Of a stretch of DNA of 64,000 nucleotides, positions 42,651 through 53,140 are shown in pieces. This DNA comes from Methylomonas lenta. Its GTDB lineage: Bacteria; Pseudomonadota; Gammaproteobacteria; Methylococcales; Methylomonadaceae. The notes under the pieces are model-generated. The model did not search any database, was not told the origin of the DNA, and saw only the letters and a program-made list of their open reading frames with translations. The stretch is taken from NCBI RefSeq assembly GCF_001644015.1, contig NZ_LUUI01000150.1:19115-83114 (forward strand), written 5' to 3'. How positions within the stretch are numbered: position 1 is the first letter of the stretch; the number at the start of each line of letters is the position of its first letter. The translations under genes were made by a program, and so were the position numbers.

Positions 42651-44594
42651 ATGAATTTCCTACTACTTGGTTTTCTAAGCGCCGTTTTTTCGGTTTTGTT
42701 GATGGATGATGTGCAAGCAGTGAGTATTACCCAGCGGGCGGGTAATAACTACCGAACCGCTGCAAACAATCAGGAGTTCACGCTTAATAAGAGCAATGTA
42801 AATCCCATCGATTTCGGACTACTGCGTACTTACGATTTCAATGCCAAAGTAGAGACTCAACCGTTAGTGATTGAAAACGGTGCCGGCACAGACGATTTGG
42901 TGATCATCACCACCATGAAAAATGAAGTAATCGGCATTAATGCTCGCACTAATGCCACAATTTATTCTGTCAAACTAGGCCCGGAAATCAGCTCGCAAGA
43001 TATGGATATGTGGAAACACACGCCAACTTGGGGCATCTCCGCCACGCCTATAGTCGATCCAGCTACTAACACGTTGTATGTTGCCGCTTGGCTGAAAAAA
43101 AATAACGACAATCGGTTTCGCGATTATTGGTTGTTCGCTTTGAATCCCTTGAATGGCAGTCGCAAGTCGGATCCTATACGCATTTACGGTAAATCTCAGG
43201 AAGGCAACGGTTGTTGGTTCAACGATGCAGGTGCGGTATTTACGCAGAACAACCAGACGCGGCAATATGTTTATCCCAAAATGCGCGCAGGTCTGGCGCT
43301 GACCGAGAATAACGGCCTAGTGTTGGCGTTTGCTGCAAACGGTGAATCCTTAATGGGCGGACGAAAAAACCCGCATGGTTTTGTATTAGCTTACGATACC
43401 CGTGGCTTACTTGGGCAAAGCGGATATTCCAGGGCAGCGGCGATGTTTTGCGCCACGTCCTTTAACGCTTGGGGAGCGGGAATCTGGCAAGCAGGCGGCG
43501 CGCCGGTCACCGAAGGCGATATGATCTATGTAGCTACTTCAAATGGCACCTCCAACAACGGTGATGTCGATCTTGCAGAAAGCATGATCAAACTGCGATT
43601 TACGCCAAGCAGTAGCGGTTCTAGGCCATTGCTGGAAAAAGTGGACTATTACAAGGCATTTTTGGATGAACGTACTTCGGGTAGAGGCTGTTTGTGGAAT
43701 GACAACAATTCCGAGGTTTCCTGCGGCCGTGCTGACGTCGGCAGTGCCGGTGCAGATTGGGATTTCGGTGCCTCCGGGCCGATGCTGGTGCCGGGTTCCA
43801 GTCTAATATTGCAAGGCACCAAAGATGGCATTATTTATTCGCTGGACAAATATAACCTAGGCAAGAACGATAGGTTTAATCAGCTGATGTCAAAGCCGCC
43901 CTTAGTCGCAGCCTATTACGGCGGCGATATGGCGCAAAACTGGGATAGAGCTCAGCATCTCAATCGTAGTCTGCCGTGTCCGGCTGCTGGTAATGCAGAT
44001 CATGGTTGGTTTGTGCCTTGTGGAGATCCGGAAAATAACAAAATGCACCACATCCATTCGTTGGCAATGGCTCAGCGCGATCAACTCGGTGGCATTTTAT
44101 TTGTCTGGGGTGAAAATTCACGTTTGAAAACTTACAATTTTTCGACTTTGAGTGGCGACCTACCAACGTTTCGTGCCGAAGGCGAAGATCTGGCGTCCGT
44201 CGGTCACGAGTCTCCCGGCGGCATGCCGGGCGGATTGTTAATGGTGTCCGGAAAACCGTCCACTACGTCGAGCTTTCCGCATGCCATTGATTTTGGGTCG
44301 GCTATTCTGTGGTCGGTATATGCCAAATTCGGCGATGCCAACAAGGAGTTTGCGGAAGGTCAATTGGTTGCTTACGATGCAACGAATATTGAATCAGGCA
44401 ATCGCCTGAAACGCTTGTTTCGCACCGGTGATGATAACAATGGCGGGCTTGGTAAAATGTCCAGAATGATTCCACCGGTGGTGGCTAACGGCAGAGTGTA
44501 TGTGATGATATACCGGGTTGGTACTGATGATTGTACTGTCCCGGATAATCAGCTCAAGGTATGCAGTCAATTGAAAGTGTATGGTTTGAAATAA
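42651..44594 (+). CDS. Exported PQQ-type beta-propeller protein
   Basis: The 647-residue protein has a signal peptide (about residues 1-24, ending VQAVS). Repeated beta-propeller blades follow, with patterns like PTWGISATPIVDPATNTLYV, FGASGPMLVPGSSLILQGTK, DGIIYSLDK and MIPPVVANGRVYVMIYRVG. The fold is that of PQQ-like repeat proteins, but I do not see the cofactor and metal residues of methanol dehydrogenases, so an enzyme call is not supported. GGAG lies 10 bp before the start. It may be a secreted binding or structural protein. Confidence 0.75.
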   Translation: MNFLLLGFLSAVFSVLLMDDVQAVSITQRAGNNYRTAANNQEFTLNKSNVNPIDFGLLRTYDFNAKVETQPLVIENGAGTDDLVIITTMKNEVIGINARTNATIYSVKLGPEISSQDMDMWKHTPTWGISATPIVDPATNTLYVAAWLKKNNDNRFRDYWLFALNPLNGSRKSDPIRIYGKSQEGNGCWFNDAGAVFTQNNQTRQYVYPKMRAGLALTENNGLVLAFAANGESLMGGRKNPHGFVLAYDTRGLLGQSGYSRAAAMFCATSFNAWGAGIWQAGGAPVTEGDMIYVATSNGTSNNGDVDLAESMIKLRFTPSSSGSRPLLEKVDYYKAFLDERTSGRGCLWNDNNSEVSCGRADVGSAGADWDFGASGPMLVPGSSLILQGTKDGIIYSLDKYNLGKNDRFNQLMSKPPLVAAYYGGDMAQNWDRAQHLNRSLPCPAAGNADHGWFVPCGDPENNKMHHIHSLAMAQRDQLGGILFVWGENSRLKTYNFSTLSGDLPTFRAEGEDLASVGHESPGGMPGGLLMVSGKPSTTSSFPHAIDFGSAILWSVYAKFGDANKEFAEGQLVAYDATNIESGNRLKRLFRTGDDNNGGLGKMSRMIPPVVANGRVYVMIYRVGTDDCTVPDNQLKVCSQLKVYGLK

Positions 44595-44996
44595 ATGTAT
44601 TGAATCTGAATCAACAGGCGCAAATTCCTAGAGATTGGCTTACTGGTTTCGTGTTACAAAACGGTCACACATTAATGCTGATAAGAGTTTCAGCTAAGGT
44701 CCCCGCAAAATAGTCCTAGTATTTGCCAATGTCGGCCTGGCTGGATCGAGATTTGCTTTGCCAGTCACCGCAATGGTCTTCAGGCCGACGTTAGTTTCGA
44801 TGACCAGGTTTGCAGCTATGTGGTAACTACCCCGATTACGCCAGTAGTGAATGACGGCTTTTCGGCAAGCAACCTTACGTCCTCTTTGACTGGACCCGAC
44901 CCCTTTCTGCCGTTCAGCTGCATCAGTAAGTTATGACTGATGTACTTCAATTAGCAGCCATTCCCTACATTTTCCCGTTAATGCTAAAGATTAGGA
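44595..44996. other. Intergenic region made of dispersed repeats
   Basis: No gene is present. Around 44759-44880 it carries the repeat mosaic also found elsewhere: GCAGCTATGTGGTAACTACC, followed by the 30-bp block at 44833-44862 that is the exact reverse complement of 57908-57937. Confidence 0.6.
44833..44862. repeat. 30-bp dispersed repeat, inverted match to 57908-57937
   Basis: The block contains ACGCCAGTAGTGAATGACGG. Its exact reverse complement lies at 57908-57937 and a 20-base partial match at 15594-15613. It continues on the left into the GCAGCTATG family related to 4945-5245. Confidence 0.85.
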
Positions 44997-46439
44997 TCAG
45001 GCTGATTTGAATTTGTCACTCATTGAAGGCGTGGGACAAGGGGATGACTGCGAGGCTTTCAACGTTGACCCTTGCGGCGTGTAACAATTGGGATCGACGG
45101 ACGAGTCTTCGCCGCTCCGGCCGTGAATACCCCAATTCAGCGCTTGATCCTGGGCGTAGCGCTTACCCAATTCCTGGGCGATTTGGGCGCGGGCCAATTC
45201 GACGCCGAGATAAAAGGCGTGTCCGCCGTCGTTCTCAACGCCCAGATGCGGAAATAAGGCGAATGGGTTGCTGTCGGTCCACAAGCCGTCACGGTTGAAA
45301 ATATGAATGCCTTCGGCTGAAATCATGATGCGAAAACTGGGGTCGCGGATGGCGGTCTGTAATTCTTGTATTTCCGCCAACGGCAGAGGAAACGACGCGC
45401 GCTCGTGCAGCGCCATCAGACCATCGTCGATATGTTTCGGCAGGCGATTGCTTTCGCGCGCGGCCAGCATGATGCGGCGAATAAGATCGGCTTCCTTGAT
45501 CGCCTTGCAAGCGTGTTTACTCACCTGAGTCGCCAGTATCTGGCGTACCTGCAACTCCGAGCAAAGGCCCAGCAACATGGCGTTCATGCCGGCGGTATCG
45601 ACATGGGTCAGCTCCGTGAGATTGCCCACGCCCATCATGATTTCCACGTTTGGATGTCGCCGCCGCACTTCGTGGTAGCGGACAATCGAGTCGGCAAAGC
45701 CGAAGTGGATCGGATCGAGTATCGGATCGACGATGAATGGACGGCCTTTGTCCTGCATTTTGGCAATTACGCGGTCAAGAGAATCCATGTCGGCGTGCGG
45801 CGTGGCAATCAACACCGGCGTCGAGGCAACCTCATCCGCGATCCACAGCGTCTCTTCATTGAGGCTCAACAGAAAATCGGCGCCTGCACGCCCCGCCAGC
45901 AATAAATTCTCAGGCTCAAGCGAATCGACGCTGACCAAAAAGCCCTCGCTCTTCAGGGCCTTGATCGCGTCGGCCAAATGCGGAAACGGCGTCGCCGGCA
46001 GACAGCCCAGGTCGATCACGTCCGCGCCGTCACGCCGATATTCCTCGGCGCGGCGGATGATGGCGGCGACATCAATGTGCGGCGCTTCGACAATCTCCGC
46101 AAAGATGCGTAGTTCGTAACGGCTCAGGTCCGGGCGCTGCCGGGTTTTGCCGAAAAATTCAGGCAAGTCGTGCAATTCCTCCGGCCCTCGCTCAACCGGT
46201 ATGCCAAAATGTTGGGACAAAGCGTCCAAATCGCCCCGGCAGCGGCCGGGAACCAGAATCCGGTCGACGCCAAAGGTATCGGTCAGACGGCGTTGTATCA
46301 TGTCGGCCGTGATGAGCGCCGCCACCGTAACGCCAAGCACATGCACGGTGTAGTCGAAATCCGGCGCCATGTCTTCGATGGTGCTGCGCAACTGCTTTTC
46401 GGCCAGCTTTCCGGTAAGAAACAGAATATGTTCCGCCAT
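44997..46439 (-). CDS. Dihydropteroate-synthase-like protein (DUF6513 type)
   Basis: The 480-residue protein has an N-terminal domain (MAEHILFLTGKLAEKQLRST, then VDRILVPGRCRGD). A TIM-barrel domain like dihydropteroate synthase follows (DGADVIDLGCLPATPFPHLA, then FLVSVDSLEPENLLLAGRAG and VEIMMGVGNLTELTHVDTAG). Proteins of this type occur in methylotrophs with the tetrahydromethanopterin pathway and are proposed to act in its pterin synthesis. That role is family inference. It follows the metF-like gene with a 51-bp gap in the same direction, so it is probably part of one operon with metF and fhs. Confidence 0.8.
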   Translation of the reverse strand: MAEHILFLTGKLAEKQLRSTIEDMAPDFDYTVHVLGVTVAALITADMIQRRLTDTFGVDRILVPGRCRGDLDALSQHFGIPVERGPEELHDLPEFFGKTRQRPDLSRYELRIFAEIVEAPHIDVAAIIRRAEEYRRDGADVIDLGCLPATPFPHLADAIKALKSEGFLVSVDSLEPENLLLAGRAGADFLLSLNEETLWIADEVASTPVLIATPHADMDSLDRVIAKMQDKGRPFIVDPILDPIHFGFADSIVRYHEVRRRHPNVEIMMGVGNLTELTHVDTAGMNAMLLGLCSELQVRQILATQVSKHACKAIKEADLIRRIMLAARESNRLPKHIDDGLMALHERASFPLPLAEIQELQTAIRDPSFRIMISAEGIHIFNRDGLWTDSNPFALFPHLGVENDGGHAFYLGVELARAQIAQELGKRYAQDQALNWGIHGRSGEDSSVDPNCYTPQGSTLKASQSSPCPTPSMSDKFKSA

Positions 46440-46490
46440 GTGTTAAGTGTGCCCGAAGACGGTGTCATATGAATCGTTCACCCCTTCTGA

Positions 46491-47252
46491 TTAAGGACGC
46501 GCTGGTACTGGCTTAGCCAAGCCGATGCGCTCGAAATATTGTTTCAACTCCACCTTGATCGGCATGAAATACACGTGCCAACCGCTTTCCGCCGCCGAGT
46601 CGATCAGTCGATTGGCGAATTCGATGTTCCAGTCGTAATCGGGCCGGAAATGCTTGGGAAACTTGACGTGATTTTTCACTTCCCAATAGTTTTGCGAGGC
46701 CAGCGTCACCACCGGGCTGATGCCGATGTAGGTTTCCAGGCCGTCCATGTGTTCGGCAAACAGTTCCACCAAGCGATGGTCGTAGAACGGTTGCGAAAAA
46801 AAGCCGTTAGCACCGGCATCGGCCTTGCGCTGAATATAATGGCATTCGTGTTGCAAGCCTTGCCGATGCGGGTCGAATCCGGCATAGATGTTCAACGCCG
46901 GAAAGCGCCGGCGTACCGCTCGAATCAAGTCAACCACGTCGGTATTGCAATAGCTGCGTTTCAAACCTTCCGGCGGGTCGCCGGTAACCAGCAAGACGTC
47001 GTCGAGTTGGTATTGCTCGATGACGCGATACAACTCGCCGCTTTCGATTTTAAAATCAATGGCCCGAAAATGCGGAATGAAACGGTACTTGTTCCGGTCG
47101 ATGCGCGTCGCCAGTTCCCAACTGCGAATATCGAAACGCTGAATATCCGGCACGTTGATGATATTGATGCCGCTATCCAAGCTCTGCAAAAACGCATATT
47201 GCTTTTCAAAGGCGTCCAAGCTTCTGGGGACGATTTCAAAGGAAATGTTCAT
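46491..47252 (-). CDS. MetF-like methylenetetrahydrofolate reductase
   Basis: From ATG at 47252 the protein has 253 residues and begins MNISFEIVPRSLDAFEKQYA. It has the TIM-barrel pattern of MetF: DDVLLVTGDPPEG for the flavin or folate site and ANGFFSQPFYDHRLVELFAE. It would interconvert methylene- and methyl-tetrahydrofolate. It is shorter than E. coli MetF (296 residues), and the methylotroph group may differ in cofactor or direction. Upstream starts at 47279 (GTG) and 47291 (TTG) are possible but add an unlikely tail. It sits between fhs and the DHPS-like gene. Confidence 0.78.
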   Translation of the reverse strand: MNISFEIVPRSLDAFEKQYAFLQSLDSGINIINVPDIQRFDIRSWELATRIDRNKYRFIPHFRAIDFKIESGELYRVIEQYQLDDVLLVTGDPPEGLKRSYCNTDVVDLIRAVRRRFPALNIYAGFDPHRQGLQHECHYIQRKADAGANGFFSQPFYDHRLVELFAEHMDGLETYIGISPVVTLASQNYWEVKNHVKFPKHFRPDYDWNIEFANRLIDSAAESGWHVYFMPIKVELKQYFERIGLAKPVPARP

Positions 47253-47327
47253 GGGCAATGTTTTGGTCAGGGATTTCACCGATGAGCTCAAGGTTCAGGC
47301 TTACATTCAGCTCAGAGCCATATCGCA

Positions 47328-49013
47328 TTAAAACAACCCGCTGATGACGCCGTCATCGCTGATGTCGATGCGTTCGGCGGCAGGCACTTTGGGCAGACCC
47401 GGCATCGTCATCATGTCGCCGGCGATCGCAACGATGAAACCGGCGCCGTTGGCCAGCCGCACTTCGCTAATTTCGACAGTGTGGCCGCTCGGCGCGCCCT
47501 TGCTGTTGGGGTTGGTCGAGAATGACATATGGGTCTTGGCCATGCAGATCGGAAATTGGCCGTAATCGGCCTGCAAAGCCTTGATCTCGGCCACCACTTT
47601 CGGACTGGCGCTGACTTTCGCCGCGCCGTATAGCTTGGTGGCGATGGCTTCGATCTTGTTCCATAGCGGCAGTTCGCTGTCATAGACGTAGTTAAAGCCG
47701 GGTTCGCGGTTGTCGACGATGTTCAGCACTTCGCGTGCGAGGTCTTCGGCGCCGGCGCCCCCGTAAGCCCAGTGTTTGGCGATCACGCATTTGGCGCCCA
47801 AGGCTTCACATTGGCTTTTCAGCCATTGAATTTCGGCGTCGGTGTCGAAACTGAAATGGTTAATGCTGACCACGCAAGGCAGACCATAGTGGTTTTGGAT
47901 GTTGCTTAAGTGCCGTTCCAGGTTGGCGAAGCCTTTTTCCAGCGCAGCCAGGTTTTCCTGGTTCAGTTCGTCCTTACCGACGCCGCCGTGGAATTTCAGC
48001 GCCCGCACCGTGGCTACCACTACGACGGCCGACGGTTTCAAGCCGGACATGCGGCATTTGATGTCCAGAAACTTTTCCGCGCCCAAATCCGCGCCAAAGC
48101 CCGCTTCGGTCACTACATAATCAGCCAGTTTTAACGCGGTTTGTGTAGCGGTCACCGTGTTACAGCCGTGGGCAATGTTGGCAAATGGGCCGCCGTGAAT
48201 GATGGCCAGATTGTTTTCCAGGGTTTGCACCAGATTCGGTTTGATCGCGTCTTTCAGGATGGCGGCCATCGCACCGTGAGCGTTGAGGTCGCTGGCGTAA
48301 ACCGGCGTGACTTTGTCTGATTTGTAGCCGATGACGATGCGGCCCAGACGTTCTTTCAAATCAGCGCGGCTGGTGGCTAGGCACAGAATCGCCATCACTT
48401 CCGACGCAACGACGATGTCGAAGCCGTCTTCTCGCAAATAGCCATTGGCTGGTCCGCCCTGGCCGACCACGATTTTGCGCAAAGCGCGGTCGTTCATGTC
48501 GATGACACGCTTCCATTGAATCCGGCGCGGGTCGATGTCCAGCTTGTTCCCGTGATTGATATGGTTGTCAATCAGTGCCGACAACAGGTTGTGCGCGACA
48601 CCGATGGCATGAAAGTCGCCGGTGAAATGCAGATTGATGTCTTCCATCGGCACCACTTGTGCGTAACCGCCGCCGGCCGCGCCGCCCTTGACACCAAAGC
48701 AAGGCCCCAAAGAGGGTTCGCGCAGGCAAATGATGGTTTTCTTAGCCAAACGGTTCAATGCGTCGCCCAGGCCGACCGTCGTCGTGGTTTTGCCTTCGCC
48801 GGCCGGGGTTGGCGAAACCGCCGTGACCAGAATCAATTTCCCGTCGGGTTTGTCGGCCAGACTGTTGACGTATTCCAACGATATTTTCGCTTTGTAATGG
48901 CCGTAAGGATCGAGGTGTTCGGCGGGAATGGCGAATTTCTCGGCGGCAAGATCAATGATACGGCGCATGTTGGCTTGTTGGGCAATTTCGATGTCTGACA
49001 TGGATGTGTTCAA
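47328..49013 (-). CDS. fhs: Formate-tetrahydrofolate ligase
   Basis: The 561-residue protein has the family P-loop [20 protein letters not shown] (about residues 67-86). Other family motifs are [40 protein letters not shown] and the C-terminal [20 protein letters not shown]. It activates formate with ATP and tetrahydrofolate to formyl-tetrahydrofolate, the entry of formate into the folate pool and serine cycle in methylotrophs. Length is typical. It heads the minus-strand group fhs, metF-like, DHPS-like. Confidence 0.97.
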   Translation of the reverse strand: MNTSMSDIEIAQQANMRRIIDLAAEKFAIPAEHLDPYGHYKAKISLEYVNSLADKPDGKLILVTAVSPTPAGEGKTTTTVGLGDALNRLAKKTIICLREPSLGPCFGVKGGAAGGGYAQVVPMEDINLHFTGDFHAIGVAHNLLSALIDNHINHGNKLDIDPRRIQWKRVIDMNDRALRKIVVGQGGPANGYLREDGFDIVVASEVMAILCLATSRADLKERLGRIVIGYKSDKVTPVYASDLNAHGAMAAILKDAIKPNLVQTLENNLAIIHGGPFANIAHGCNTVTATQTALKLADYVVTEAGFGADLGAEKFLDIKCRMSGLKPSAVVVVATVRALKFHGGVGKDELNQENLAALEKGFANLERHLSNIQNHYGLPCVVSINHFSFDTDAEIQWLKSQCEALGAKCVIAKHWAYGGAGAEDLAREVLNIVDNREPGFNYVYDSELPLWNKIEAIATKLYGAAKVSASPKVVAEIKALQADYGQFPICMAKTHMSFSTNPNSKGAPSGHTVEISEVRLANGAGFIVAIAGDMMTMPGLPKVPAAERIDISDDGVISGLF

Positions 49014-49046
49014 AAAGGTGAAATCGGGAGTTTGATTGGCATTTTT

Positions 49047-49068
49047 AAAAACCCGACCATCGGTCGGG
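49047..49068 (-). terminator. Intrinsic terminator of metE
   Basis: CCCGACC (49052-49058), a three-base loop and GGTCGGG (49062-49068). On the minus strand a T run follows (A run 49047-49051 on plus). It lies 5 bp after the metE stop. Confidence 0.85.
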
Positions 49069-49072
49069 GCGG

Positions 49073-51379
49073 TTAGGTAGCAGATCTGCCCAGCGTGGTA
49101 CGCAAGGTTTTAGCGGCGGCCACCATCTGGGTCAGCGCCGGTATCACCTCATGCCACTGGCGGGTTTTCAGGCCGCAATCCGGGTTGACCCACAGTTGTT
49201 CGGCCGGAATACGTTCGGCGGCTTTGCACATTAACGCCACGATATGCTGCTCGCTCGGAATATTGGGCGAATGGATGTCGTACACGCCGGGACCGATGCC
49301 GTTCGGGTAGTTGAAATGCTCGAAGGCATCCAGTAACTCCATGTCGGAACGCGAGGTCTCGATGGTGATGGCGTCGGCGTCCATGTCGGCGATGGCGGCG
49401 ATAATGTCGTTGAACTCGGAGTAACACATGTGAGTGTGTATCTGCGTCTCGTCGGCCACGCCGCCCGTCGTGATACGGAACGATTCCACCGCCCAATCCA
49501 GATACGCCTGCCATTGCGATTGGCGTAACGGCAAACCTTCGCGTAGGGCGGCTTCGTCGATTTGAATCACGCCGATACCGGCTTTTTCCAAATCCAGCAC
49601 TTCCGCGCGGATGGCCAAGGCCAATTGTTTGCAGGTGACCGAACGCGGCTGGTCGTCGCGCACGAATGACCAGTTCAAAATGGTCACAGGACCGGTCAAC
49701 ATGCCTTTCATCGGTTTGTCGGTCAGGGATTGGGCGTAGCCGATCCATTCGACGGTCATCGGGCGCGGGCGGCTGATGTCGCCGAACAGGATAGGCGGTT
49801 TAACGCAACGCGAACCGTAAGACTGCACCCAACCGGCTTGGCTGAAGGCGTAGCCGTCTAGCTGTTCGCCGAAATATTCCACCATGTCGTTGCGTTCGGC
49901 TTCGCCATGCACGAACACGTCCAAACCGAGCGCTTCCTGTTCACGCACGCAACGCGAAATTTCGCCGCGCATCGCGTCTTTGTAGCTGGCTTCGTCCAGT
50001 TTGCCGGACTTGAACTGGCTGCGGGCCAGGCGGATTTCCGACGTTTGCGGGAAAGAACCGATAGTGGTGGTGGGAAACTTGGGCAGTTTCAGTAACGCGG
50101 CCTGCTTGAGTGCGCGTTCGGCATACGAGCTTTTGCGCCGGGCCAGTTGCGGGGTGATGTCGGCCAGAGCCGCCTTGACCGCCGGATTGTTGACACGCGC
50201 CGAATTGCGGCGGGCTTCGATGGCGGCGCGGTTGGCGTCCAGTTCGGCTTTGACCGCATCACGCCCTTGGTTCAGCGCGGTGGCCAGCACGCGCAGTTCG
50301 CCGAGCTTCTGTTTGGCAAAGGCCAGCCAGGATTTGATTTCGGCGTCAAGTTTCTGCTCGTTGTCCAGATCGACCGGCACATGCAGCAGCGAGCAGGACG
50401 GTGCCAGCCACAGGCGTTCGCCCAGTTGTTGAGCAATCGGTTCCAGACTATCCAGCACCGCGTTGAGGTCGGTTTTCCAGATGTTGCGGCCATTGATGAC
50501 GCCGAGCGATAACACTTTGTCCGCAGGCCACTGCGCGATCAGCGCTTCGACATCATCGCGGCCGTTGATGGCGTCGACATGCAGGCCGGCCACCGGCAGA
50601 TTGGCGGCGAGACCCAGGTTTTCCGCCAGTTGGCCGAAATAGGTCGCCAGCAACAGTTTTACTTGGCAGTCGCTTAAGTGCTGGTAGGCCGTATGGAAGG
50701 CGTTTTGCCAAACAGCATCGAGTTCGGTGACCAGAATCGGTTCGTCGATCTGCACCCATTCAACGCCTGCATTCGCCAGCGCTTCCAGCAATTCCGCGTA
50801 AACCGGCAGCAGTTTAGGCAACAGCGCGAGCTTGTAGGAATCGTCCTTGGCCTTGCCTAACCACAAATAGGTGACCGGGCCGATGATCACCGGCTTGGCG
50901 GCGATGCCTTGGGCCTTGGCTTCCGCCAGTTGTTCCAGCAGGCGGGACGCATCCAGCTTGAATTCGGTGGCGGCGGTGAACTCGGGCACAATGTAATGGT
51001 AGTTGGTGTCGAACCACTTGGTCATTTCACCGGCAGCCACCCCACTACAACACGCCGCCGCTTCGGGCGCGGATTGCGCCGAACGGCCGCGGGCGACGCG
51101 GAAGTAGTTGTCCAGCGCATCGCCATGAAAGTCCCGCACCCGCTCGGGCAGATTACCCAGCGTGAAGCTCATGTCCAGCACCTGATCGTAGAAAGCGAAG
51201 TCGCCTACCGGTACCCAATCCAGTCCGGATTGCGCCTGCCAATGACGCCGGCGTAACTGCTTACCGAACGTCTCGAGTTCGTTACGCGAGGACTCGCCGT
51301 TCCAGTACGACTCTAAAGCAAATTTCAGCTCGCGCTTCGCGCCGATACGGGGGAAGCCTAAATTGTGAATTTTTGTCAT
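49073..51379 (-). CDS. metE: Cobalamin-independent methionine synthase MetE
   Basis: The 768-residue protein begins [20 protein letters not shown] and has the two MetE barrels. The C-terminal zinc site is in [16 protein letters not shown] (His and Cys) and in [16 protein letters not shown] (Cys), and the catalytic segment [19 protein letters not shown] is present. It methylates homocysteine with methyltetrahydrofolate-glutamate. It is divergent from metR (107 bp), which is the usual arrangement. No B12 riboswitch lies in front of it, so control is probably by MetR. Confidence 0.97.
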   Translation of the reverse strand: MTKIHNLGFPRIGAKRELKFALESYWNGESSRNELETFGKQLRRRHWQAQSGLDWVPVGDFAFYDQVLDMSFTLGNLPERVRDFHGDALDNYFRVARGRSAQSAPEAAACCSGVAAGEMTKWFDTNYHYIVPEFTAATEFKLDASRLLEQLAEAKAQGIAAKPVIIGPVTYLWLGKAKDDSYKLALLPKLLPVYAELLEALANAGVEWVQIDEPILVTELDAVWQNAFHTAYQHLSDCQVKLLLATYFGQLAENLGLAANLPVAGLHVDAINGRDDVEALIAQWPADKVLSLGVINGRNIWKTDLNAVLDSLEPIAQQLGERLWLAPSCSLLHVPVDLDNEQKLDAEIKSWLAFAKQKLGELRVLATALNQGRDAVKAELDANRAAIEARRNSARVNNPAVKAALADITPQLARRKSSYAERALKQAALLKLPKFPTTTIGSFPQTSEIRLARSQFKSGKLDEASYKDAMRGEISRCVREQEALGLDVFVHGEAERNDMVEYFGEQLDGYAFSQAGWVQSYGSRCVKPPILFGDISRPRPMTVEWIGYAQSLTDKPMKGMLTGPVTILNWSFVRDDQPRSVTCKQLALAIRAEVLDLEKAGIGVIQIDEAALREGLPLRQSQWQAYLDWAVESFRITTGGVADETQIHTHMCYSEFNDIIAAIADMDADAITIETSRSDMELLDAFEHFNYPNGIGPGVYDIHSPNIPSEQHIVALMCKAAERIPAEQLWVNPDCGLKTRQWHEVIPALTQMVAAAKTLRTTLGRSAT

Positions 51380-51466
51380 GAATAACTACCGTCTGTTGAA
51401 TGTTTGACACATAAAACATTGTAAACAGACAAACGAATGACGATAATCGATAATTCCTCATCAACT

Positions 51467-51480
51467 CATGAGAGATATTC
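51467..51480. promoter_or_regulatory. Possible MetR binding site
   Basis: The sequence ATGAGAGATATTCA contains TGA-N6-TTCA, close to the MetR consensus (TGAA-N5-TTCA) but with one changed base. It lies just before metR in the shared metE/metR promoter region. Confidence 0.35.
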
Positions 51481-51486
51481 ATCAAT

Positions 51487-52371
51487 ATGGAATTGATCCA
51501 CCTGCGCATCCTGCTGGCGTTAAAACGCCACGGCACCCTCAGCGCCGCCGCCGAAACCCTGCATCTGACCCAATCGGCGCTGTCGCATCAAATCAAAAAC
51601 CTGGAACAACGCCTGGGCGTCACGCTGTGGTACAAGCAGGGCCGCTCGCTGGTATTGAGCCAGGCCGGGCGTTATTTGTCCGAGGTGGCCGAATCGGTGA
51701 TCGCCACCGTCGATTCGGCGGAAAGCCATTTGGCGCAGTTGGCCAAAGGCAAGACCGGCAAATTGACGATAGGCATCGAATGCCATGCCTGCTATGAGTG
51801 GTTTCGCAACATTCTGCAACCCTATCTGCGCGCGTGGCCGGATTTGACCGTCGAAGTCACATCTCGCTACCGCTTCGAATCGTTCGAAGCCATCCGCCAA
51901 TACAAGCTGGACGCCGTGCTGACCTCCGACCCGGTGGATAACGGCCTGCTCAGCTACCAGCCGCTGTTCGATTTCCAACTGGTGTTGATCGTGCCCGATA
52001 GCCATCCGCTGGCCGGCCGAGCGGAAATAACGCCGGCCGATCTGCGCGGCGAGACCGTGTTGACCTACCCGGTGGCCCGCGAGCGGCTGGACATGTTCCG
52101 CAAGGTGCTGCAACCGGCTGGCATCGAGCCCGCCGCCCATATTCAAGTCGAGGAAACCGACATCATGCTGCAACTGGCCGCCGCCGGCCGTGGCGTTTGC
52201 CTGCTGCCGGAATGGCTACTGGCCGACAAATCCGCCAAACTCGGTCTGACCGGCTTGCGTTTCGCCGGTCTACCCATAGCGAAGACCATGTATCTGGCTT
52301 GCCGACACGAGGATGCCGAGCTGGAGTATTTACGCTGGCTGGTGGAACATGCCGCTAAGGCGGTGGGTTGA
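51487..52371 (+). CDS. metR: LysR-type regulator MetR
   Basis: The 294-residue protein has an N-terminal winged helix (LRILLALKRHGTLSAAAETL, then HLTQSALSHQIKNLEQRLGV) and a LysR effector domain (GIECHACYEWFRNILQPYLR). Divergence from metE and the motif ECHACYEWF are typical of MetR, which senses homocysteine and activates metE. A hairpin follows the stop at 52374-52403. Confidence 0.92.
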   Translation: MELIHLRILLALKRHGTLSAAAETLHLTQSALSHQIKNLEQRLGVTLWYKQGRSLVLSQAGRYLSEVAESVIATVDSAESHLAQLAKGKTGKLTIGIECHACYEWFRNILQPYLRAWPDLTVEVTSRYRFESFEAIRQYKLDAVLTSDPVDNGLLSYQPLFDFQLVLIVPDSHPLAGRAEITPADLRGETVLTYPVARERLDMFRKVLQPAGIEPAAHIQVEETDIMLQLAAAGRGVCLLPEWLLADKSAKLGLTGLRFAGLPIAKTMYLACRHEDAELEYLRWLVEHAAKAVG

Positions 52372-52373
52372 GG

Positions 52374-52403
52374 CGAAGCGCATCGTTTAATCGATGCGCT
52401 TCG
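52374..52403. terminator. Strong hairpin between metR and the convergent small gene
   Basis: CGAAGCGCATCG and CGATGCGCTTCG form a 12-bp stem with a TTTAAT loop. No clean T run follows on either side, so its efficiency is uncertain. Confidence 0.6.
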
Positions 52404-52421
52404 GAATTTGATGGGTCTGAT

Positions 52422-52763
52422 TTATTTCTTTTCCATTTCGGCGATGGCGTTTTCCAAGTCGGTCACGCCTTCGCTAATGCTCCCGGCTTTGGCCGCTTTC
52501 AATGCAGCTTTAAGTTGTTTACCGGCACGCGGCAAGTGAATCGAGTAGCTCTTACTCGCTTCTTCTTGAACCTTGTAAGCATCGACAGCGGCAGTGACTT
52601 TTTCCAAAAATACCGCCGAATCATTGGCCTTACTCGCTTCAATTGCGTTTTGGGACAACGCGATCAAATTGGAAAAGTCCTCGTTCATCGCGGATCCCGC
52701 AGCGAAAACACTGAGTGAGAGAAAGAATAGAATAATTGCAGTTAGAAAATTTTTCGGTTTCAT
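52422..52763 (-). CDS. Small periplasmic helical protein (SmbP-like fold)
   Basis: These 113 residues have a signal peptide (NFLTAIILFFLSLSVFAAGS). A helical body follows with heptad-like alanine/lysine repeats (LIALSQNAIEASKANDSAVF, then LKAALKAAKAGSISEGVTDL). The layout resembles small metal-binding SmbP-type or cytochrome b562-like helix bundles. The histidines of SmbP are almost absent (only one, in SIHLPRAG), so metal binding is doubtful. It stands alone, convergent with metR. Confidence 0.6.
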   Translation of the reverse strand: MKPKNFLTAIILFFLSLSVFAAGSAMNEDFSNLIALSQNAIEASKANDSAVFLEKVTAAVDAYKVQEEASKSYSIHLPRAGKQLKAALKAAKAGSISEGVTDLENAIAEMEKK

Positions 52764-53048
52764 ATCTTTTAATTTGACTCGGTAAGAAATTTCCCAGGCT
52801 ACAAAAGAGCTTGATGCTTCGGTAAGTAGCGCTGAGGTTGCGGTAGGTACATTGTTTGCTGCATCGCTCCTCGTACCGTTGACAAATTAACAGGAGTACC
52901 TGAATTAAACCTGAAAACAATAAGGTTTTTTTGTTTGATTACACGTTTTAGCGACTTACTGGCGAATTTGTTTGCGGCAGTGGTTGTTCCAATGTTTTGG
53001 CGGCGTGTGCCTGGAAGTCGAGCTTTGCTTGAACGATCTATGAGAGCA
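52764..53048. other. Intergenic region, nothing recognised
   Basis: Mixed sequence without coding signal lies upstream of the nrdAB control region. Confidence 0.5.
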
Positions 53049-53090
53049 CAGTATGTAGTTAAATTAAATCAATAAAATCACTACATATAG
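53049..53090 (+). promoter_or_regulatory. Tandem NrdR-box candidates upstream of nrdA
   Basis: Two sites resemble the NrdR box core CwAtATaTwG: CAGTATGTAG (53049-53058, two deviations) and CTACATATAG (53081-53090, one deviation). They start 32 bp apart, about three helical turns, which is the usual spacing of NrdR box pairs. The second lies in the perfect palindrome AATCACTA-N4-TAGTGATT (53076-53095), immediately before the -35 box. Confidence 0.7.
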
Positions 53091-53100
53091 TGATTCTGGC

Positions 53101-53129
53101 TTGACACAGTCACTATGCCTGCCTAAACT
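53101..53129 (+). promoter_or_regulatory. nrdAB promoter
   Basis: TTGACA (53101-53106), a 17-bp spacer and TAAACT (53124-53129) lie directly before the riboswitch. Confidence 0.6.
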
Positions 53130-53140
53130 ACCGACCCAAG

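Noticed and set aside
51380-51486. B12 riboswitch in front of metE
   Set aside because: The 107-bp intergenic region lacks the B12 box and the aptamer stems.
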